Assembly (NCBI RefSeq): GCF_002902965.1
Contig: NZ_CP026106.1
Location: 2,480,001 to 2,544,000 of the forward strand
Direction: 5' to 3'
Source: Paraburkholderia hospita
Lineage (GTDB): Bacteria > Pseudomonadota > Gammaproteobacteria > Burkholderiales > Burkholderiaceae
Length of the DNA: 64,000 bases
The translations under genes were made by a program, and so were the position numbers. Below are positions 60,753-64,000 of this stretch, in pieces (the first letter of the stretch is position 1; the number at the start of each line of letters is the position of its first letter). The notes beneath the pieces were generated by a model, which was not told the DNA's origin, searched no databases, and saw only the letters and a list, made by a program, of their open reading frames with translations.

Positions 60753-61877
60753 ATGAACGCCCAAATCACATCCGTCGAAACCGTTCTGGTTGACCTCCCA
60801 ACCATTCGCGCGCATCAGCTAGCAATGGCGACAATGCAGCAACAAACGTTGGTCGTCGTTCGTCTGCGCTCGAGCGACGGCATCGAGGGTATTGGCGAAG
60901 CCACCACGATCGGCGGTCTGTCGTACGGCGAAGAAAGCCCCGAAGGTATCAAGCTGACCATCGACACCTACCTGGCACCGGCACTTGTTGGGCAGGACGC
61001 GACCAACGTCAACCTCGCAATGCTCAAGCTGAATAAGGTTGCGCGGGGAAACCGGTTTGCAAAATGTGCAATCGAGACGGCCTTGCTGGACGCGCAAGGC
61101 AAGCGCCTGGGCGTCCCTGTTTCGACTCTTCTTGGCGGCGCTGTCCGCAACACACTTCCGGTGCTCTGGACGCTCGCGAGCGGCGATACACAACGAGACA
61201 TCGAGGAAGCAGAAATGCTCCTCGCCGAGCGTCGCCACAACACTTTCAAATTGAAGATTGGTCGGCGTAGCGTTCGTGATGACGTAGCTCACGTGTCGAA
61301 AATCAAGTCCGCGCTTGGCGACCGCGCCAAGGTTACTGTCGACGTGAATCAGGCGTGGAATGAGGTTGACGCAACGCTCGGAATCCATGCGCTCGAAGCT
61401 GCTGGCATTGACCTCATCGAGCAACCTACGCCGCGTGAGCAACGTGGGGTACTCGCCAGACTTTCCGCGCGCTTCATCGTGCCCATCATGGCTGACGAAG
61501 CTGTGACGGGACCGGAGGACGCTCTTGAACTCGTACGTGACGCATGCGCGGACGTGTTCGCGTTGAAGATTGCGAAGTCCGGTGGGATTTACGGAATGAT
61601 GCGCGCGGCCGCTATCGCGGATGCGGCCGGCGTAGCGCTGTACGGCGGCACGATGCTGGAGGGCAGCATTGGGTCGATTGCGTCGGCACATGGATTCAGC
61701 GCGCTTCCGCAACTTGCGTGGGGTACTGAGCTGTTCGGGCCACTCTTACTGAAAGACGATATTGTCACCGCAAGACCGCAGTATCGGGATTTCGACCTTC
61801 ATCTGCCAGAAGGACCGGGGCTAGGCCTGCAAATCGACGAAGAAAAGCTCGCTTTCTATCGTCGCGACAAAAAATAA
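60753..61877 (+). CDS. catB: Muconate cycloisomerase
   Basis: A 374-residue enolase-superfamily enzyme turning cis,cis-muconate to muconolactone. The catalytic Lys pair is in NTFKLKIGRR, the metal ligands in VTVDVNQAW (Asp), LIEQPTP (Glu) and MADEAVTG (Asp, Glu), and the second-side Lys in VFALKIAKSGG. The N-terminal capping domain (ITSVETVLVDLPTIRAHQLA) is present. I chose ATG 60753; the frame opens further upstream at 60669, through the operator. catC follows 94 bases downstream. Confidence 0.95.
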   Translation: MNAQITSVETVLVDLPTIRAHQLAMATMQQQTLVVVRLRSSDGIEGIGEATTIGGLSYGEESPEGIKLTIDTYLAPALVGQDATNVNLAMLKLNKVARGNRFAKCAIETALLDAQGKRLGVPVSTLLGGAVRNTLPVLWTLASGDTQRDIEEAEMLLAERRHNTFKLKIGRRSVRDDVAHVSKIKSALGDRAKVTVDVNQAWNEVDATLGIHALEAAGIDLIEQPTPREQRGVLARLSARFIVPIMADEAVTGPEDALELVRDACADVFALKIAKSGGIYGMMRAAAIADAAGVALYGGTMLEGSIGSIASAHGFSALPQLAWGTELFGPLLLKDDIVTARPQYRDFDLHLPEGPGLGLQIDEEKLAFYRRDKK

Positions 61878-61971
61878 TTGAGCGCGCAGTCGTTCCAGCA
61901 TCAAACACACCGGCTCATTCCAACGGTGTGCTGCTGAACCTGAGAGACCCGACTTTTAAAATGAGAGACAC

Positions 61972-62250
61972 ATGCTTTATCTCGTAAGAATGGATGTGCA
62001 TCTGCCAAACGATATGCCGATGGCTCAGGCTGATGAAATCAAGGCCCGCGAGAAAGCCTACTCGCAGGAGCTTCAACGTCAGGGCAAATGGCAGCAACTG
62101 CATCGCGTGGTCGGTGAATATGCCAACTACAGCATTTTCGATGTCGAGTCCAATGACGAACTGCACACTATTCTCTCTGGCCTGCCACTGTTTCCGTATA
62201 TGACGATGAAGGTGACTGCGCTCGCACGTCACCCATCCTCCATCCACTAA
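61972..62250 (+). CDS. catC: Muconolactone delta-isomerase
   Basis: A 92-residue ferredoxin-like-fold enzyme that isomerises muconolactone to beta-ketoadipate enol-lactone. It reads MLYLVRMDVHLPNDMPMAQA, then ELQRQGKWQQLHRVVGEYAN and LFPYMTMKVTALARHPSSI, the complete family length. It is followed 15 bases later by benE. The next pathway gene, catD, is not in the window. Confidence 0.95.
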   Translation: MLYLVRMDVHLPNDMPMAQADEIKAREKAYSQELQRQGKWQQLHRVVGEYANYSIFDVESNDELHTILSGLPLFPYMTMKVTALARHPSSIH

Positions 62251-62265
62251 AGCCTTCCGGATGCC

Positions 62266-63471
62266 ATGCATCGCGATAACGAAGGTACGCTATTGTCCGC
62301 CGCTCCAATGGGGCGCTGGTCCGTGTCGGCAGTCACCGCAGGGCTGCTCGCCGTCATTATTTCTTACGCCGGACCGCTTGCAATCTTCTTCCAGGCGGCG
62401 CGTAGTGCCCATGTTGGCAATGACGTCGTCGCGTCCTGGGTCTGGGCAATTTCTATGGGCGCCGCAGTCTCCGGCATAACATTAAGTTGGTGGCTTAAGC
62501 AGCCCATCATAACGGCCTGGTCTGCGCCCGGAACCGCGTTGCTTGTTTCGCTCTTTCCTGGCATGCCTGTGAGCGAGGCAATCGGCGCATATATCATCGC
62601 CGGTGCGTGCATTTTCGTGCTTGGCGTGTCCGGGTTGTTTGACCGGATAGTGAAGCGCATACCGAAAGGGATAGCCTGCGCGATGATGGCAGGCATTCTC
62701 TTTCAGTTCGGCACTAATGTATTCAAGTCGGTAGCAAACACTCCTTGGCTTGCGCTGGGAATGCTCGCGAGTTACATCGTTTTCCGTCGATGGGCCGCGC
62801 GCTACTGCCTCATCCTGGTTCTGGCGTTCGGTTGTGCGCTCGCTGTGGCACTCGGTTTGACGAATCTGCAGTCGGTAAGTCTGCACGTTACCCGTCCCGT
62901 GTTCACAATGCCAACCTGGTCCTGGCAGTCAACCGTGAGTCTGGCGGTCCCGCTGGTTATCGTGAGCTTGACTGGCCAATTCCTGCCCGGCTTCGCTATC
63001 TTGCGGGTATCCGGTTATCAGACGCCGAGTCGCCCGGTTCTCGTGGGGACCAGCCTGGCGTCGATTCTGGTCGCGTTCGCCGGTGGCATAACGATTGTCA
63101 TCGCAGCAATCACCGCGGCCTTGTGCACCGGTCCCGACGCGCATCGTGACCCGGAGCGCCGCTACGTCGCAGGTATCGCGAATGGGCTCTTCTACCTGAT
63201 AGGTGGCGTCTTCGCGGGGACGGTCGTCATGCTGTTTGCAGCCCTCCCCAACGCCTTCGTTGCAGTGCTCGCAGGCCTTGCTTTGCTCGGTGCTATTGCG
63301 ACGAACATAGTCGGGCTGGTGCAAGACGACGCCCATCGCGAAGCGTCATTCATCACATTCATCGCCACAGCTTCCAACATGAGCTTTCTAGGTCTCGGTG
63401 CGGCGTTCTGGGGTATCGTCCTGGGCACGTTGGCTCATCTGGTTCTCGGAAGAACCGGTCATAAGCGTTGA
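62266..63471 (+). CDS. benE: Benzoate:H+ symporter
   Basis: A 401-residue BenE family permease with about twelve membrane segments. Marks are TAGLLAVIISYAGPLAIFFQAA in the first segment, SWWLKQPIITAWSAPGTALL, FDRIVKRIPKGIACAMMAGIL, and PLVIVSLTGQFLPGFAILR with YQTPSRPVLVGTSLASI (separate landmarks). It imports benzoate with protons. It is probably co-transcribed with catB and catC. A second candidate benzoate importer lies at 51418-52764. Confidence 0.94.
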   Translation: MHRDNEGTLLSAAPMGRWSVSAVTAGLLAVIISYAGPLAIFFQAARSAHVGNDVVASWVWAISMGAAVSGITLSWWLKQPIITAWSAPGTALLVSLFPGMPVSEAIGAYIIAGACIFVLGVSGLFDRIVKRIPKGIACAMMAGILFQFGTNVFKSVANTPWLALGMLASYIVFRRWAARYCLILVLAFGCALAVALGLTNLQSVSLHVTRPVFTMPTWSWQSTVSLAVPLVIVSLTGQFLPGFAILRVSGYQTPSRPVLVGTSLASILVAFAGGITIVIAAITAALCTGPDAHRDPERRYVAGIANGLFYLIGGVFAGTVVMLFAALPNAFVAVLAGLALLGAIATNIVGLVQDDAHREASFITFIATASNMSFLGLGAAFWGIVLGTLAHLVLGRTGHKR

Positions 63472-63745
63472 GGAATGGCTTTGTCATCAGTGCATGTCAG
63501 GTCAAACATTTTCCGACACAGCCCGGCGTTGAAGTGGCGGAACGGGTGCTCATCGGAACCCTATCTGAGTAAGTGGCGAGAGGTCCGCAAGCCTCTTGAG
63601 GGAAGTCGCGAACGACACTCTCATGGGGCCGGAATCGGAACCGCAGCAAGACCTTGTCCGAAGGAACCGCAATTGAACGCGATGATGCAAAGCAAAAACA
63701 ATCGGCAGCTTTTTACCTATCTGCCGGTTCGGCGAAAGACTCGAT

Positions 63746-64000
63746 ATGTCACGTGATGACATGGCCAAGGAAACTCGCCGCTGGGGCCTGAGCGTCTCGA
63801 ACAGGCACGCTATCCGCAATGCAGATGCCGAAATTTCCAATCTCGAGAAAGCGCTAGCTGCAGACGGAACGCACTCGGTTTTCGCTCAGACTTACTGGCG
63901 GCGGCGTCTGTATGAAATTCACGAAATGCCGGGGCTGGGACCTGCTCAACGTATCAAGCTGGAAAAGCTTCTCAGTATCCTGGAGGGGCACGAGAAGCGG
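63746..64000 (+). CDS. Unidentified soluble protein, 5' part (cut by window edge)
   Basis: ATG 63746 opens a frame that is open to the edge (85 residues). It starts MSRDDMAKETRRWGLSVSNR, has an Ala/Glu-rich helix (DAEISNLEKALAAD) and a polar part (FAQTYWRRRLYEIHEMPGLG) and ends in helical LEKLLSILEGHEKR. No family is recognised, and the C-terminus is missing. An overlapping frame at 63475-63756 looks like chance. Confidence 0.55.
   Translation, partial: MSRDDMAKETRRWGLSVSNRHAIRNADAEISNLEKALAADGTHSVFAQTYWRRRLYEIHEMPGLGPAQRIKLEKLLSILEGHEKR

Noticed and set aside
63475..63756. 93-residue frame after benE
   Set aside because: It overlaps the start of the next gene, lacks a ribosome binding site and resembles chance composition.
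1..64000. CRISPR arrays, tRNA, rRNA and integrase attachment sites
   Set aside because: No regularly spaced repeats, no cloverleaf-like tRNA sequence and no integrase gene were seen.

Overview
The window looks like one continuous piece of a GC-rich beta-proteobacterial genome of the Burkholderia/Paraburkholderia/Caballeronia type. The basis is the gene content (D-apionate catabolism, ben/cat genes, MmgE/PrpD and MHS transporters, many LysR regulators, a SrpA-like catalase, a DUF2282/DUF692 operon), AGGAG-type ribosome binding sites and frequent ATGA start/stop overlaps. The mix of catabolic cassettes, orphan secreted proteins and decayed genes suits a secondary chromosome or megaplasmid; that last point is inference. 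I saw no tRNA, rRNA or CRISPR array.

Layout. 1-3.5 kb: end of a probable PRC-barrel protein, a ku gene overlapping a MerR-HTH/TPR gene, an RDD membrane protein and a small exported Gly-rich protein. 3.6-7.4 kb: class V aminotransferase-like enzyme and a DAACS symporter, divergent from a LysR gene. 7.9 kb: a 45-residue gene with a good promoter. 8.2-12.1 kb: MHS transporter and MmgE/PrpD enzyme divergent from a second LysR gene. 12.1-17.9 kb: MFS transporter, apnO, oiaX (RuBisCO-like protein), oiaK and a FadR-type regulator, with a shared 20-bp operator before the transporter and the regulator. 18.2 kb: cold shock gene with terminator. 18.7-28.5 kb: accessory region of secreted or orphan proteins, including an RNase N1/Sa-like lipoprotein lacking both catalytic residues, a LysR/SDR pair with a palindrome, and a truncated iron-sulfur subunit. 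28.8-38.7 kb: probable sulfur-scavenging block (cysteine synthase, two MetQ-like binding proteins, flavin monooxygenase, complete oligopeptide-type ABC transporter). 39-45.4 kb: catalase, a nonsense-bearing pseudogene, and a bufferin/gig-like operon (DUF2282, DUF692/MNIO, an unrecognised protein, DUF2063, DoxX). 45.5-50.7 kb: AraC regulator, lipoamide-dehydrogenase-like protein without its active-site residues, and a periplasmic molybdenum reductase with cytochrome b. 51.4-63.5 kb: benzoate to catechol to enol-lactone (AAHS transporter, ridA, benDCBA, catA, a LysR regulator, catB, catC, benE), interrupted by a scar of amidase fragment, dead IS6-family transposase and GTPase fragment.

How it works together. 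BenE and perhaps the AAHS transporter import benzoate. BenABC and BenD make catechol, CatA opens the ring, and CatB and CatC carry cis,cis-muconate to beta-ketoadipate enol-lactone; catD and later steps are not here. ATAC-N7-GTAT sites between catA, the regulator and catB indicate CatM/BenM-type control. In the apionate block the transporter would feed ApnO, OiaK and OiaX, giving L-erythrulose 1-phosphate. The strongest candidates for something undescribed are the extra GATase-like protein inside the bufferin-like operon (43049-44026) and the two homologues that have lost their catalytic residues (21512-21982 and 46739-48139).
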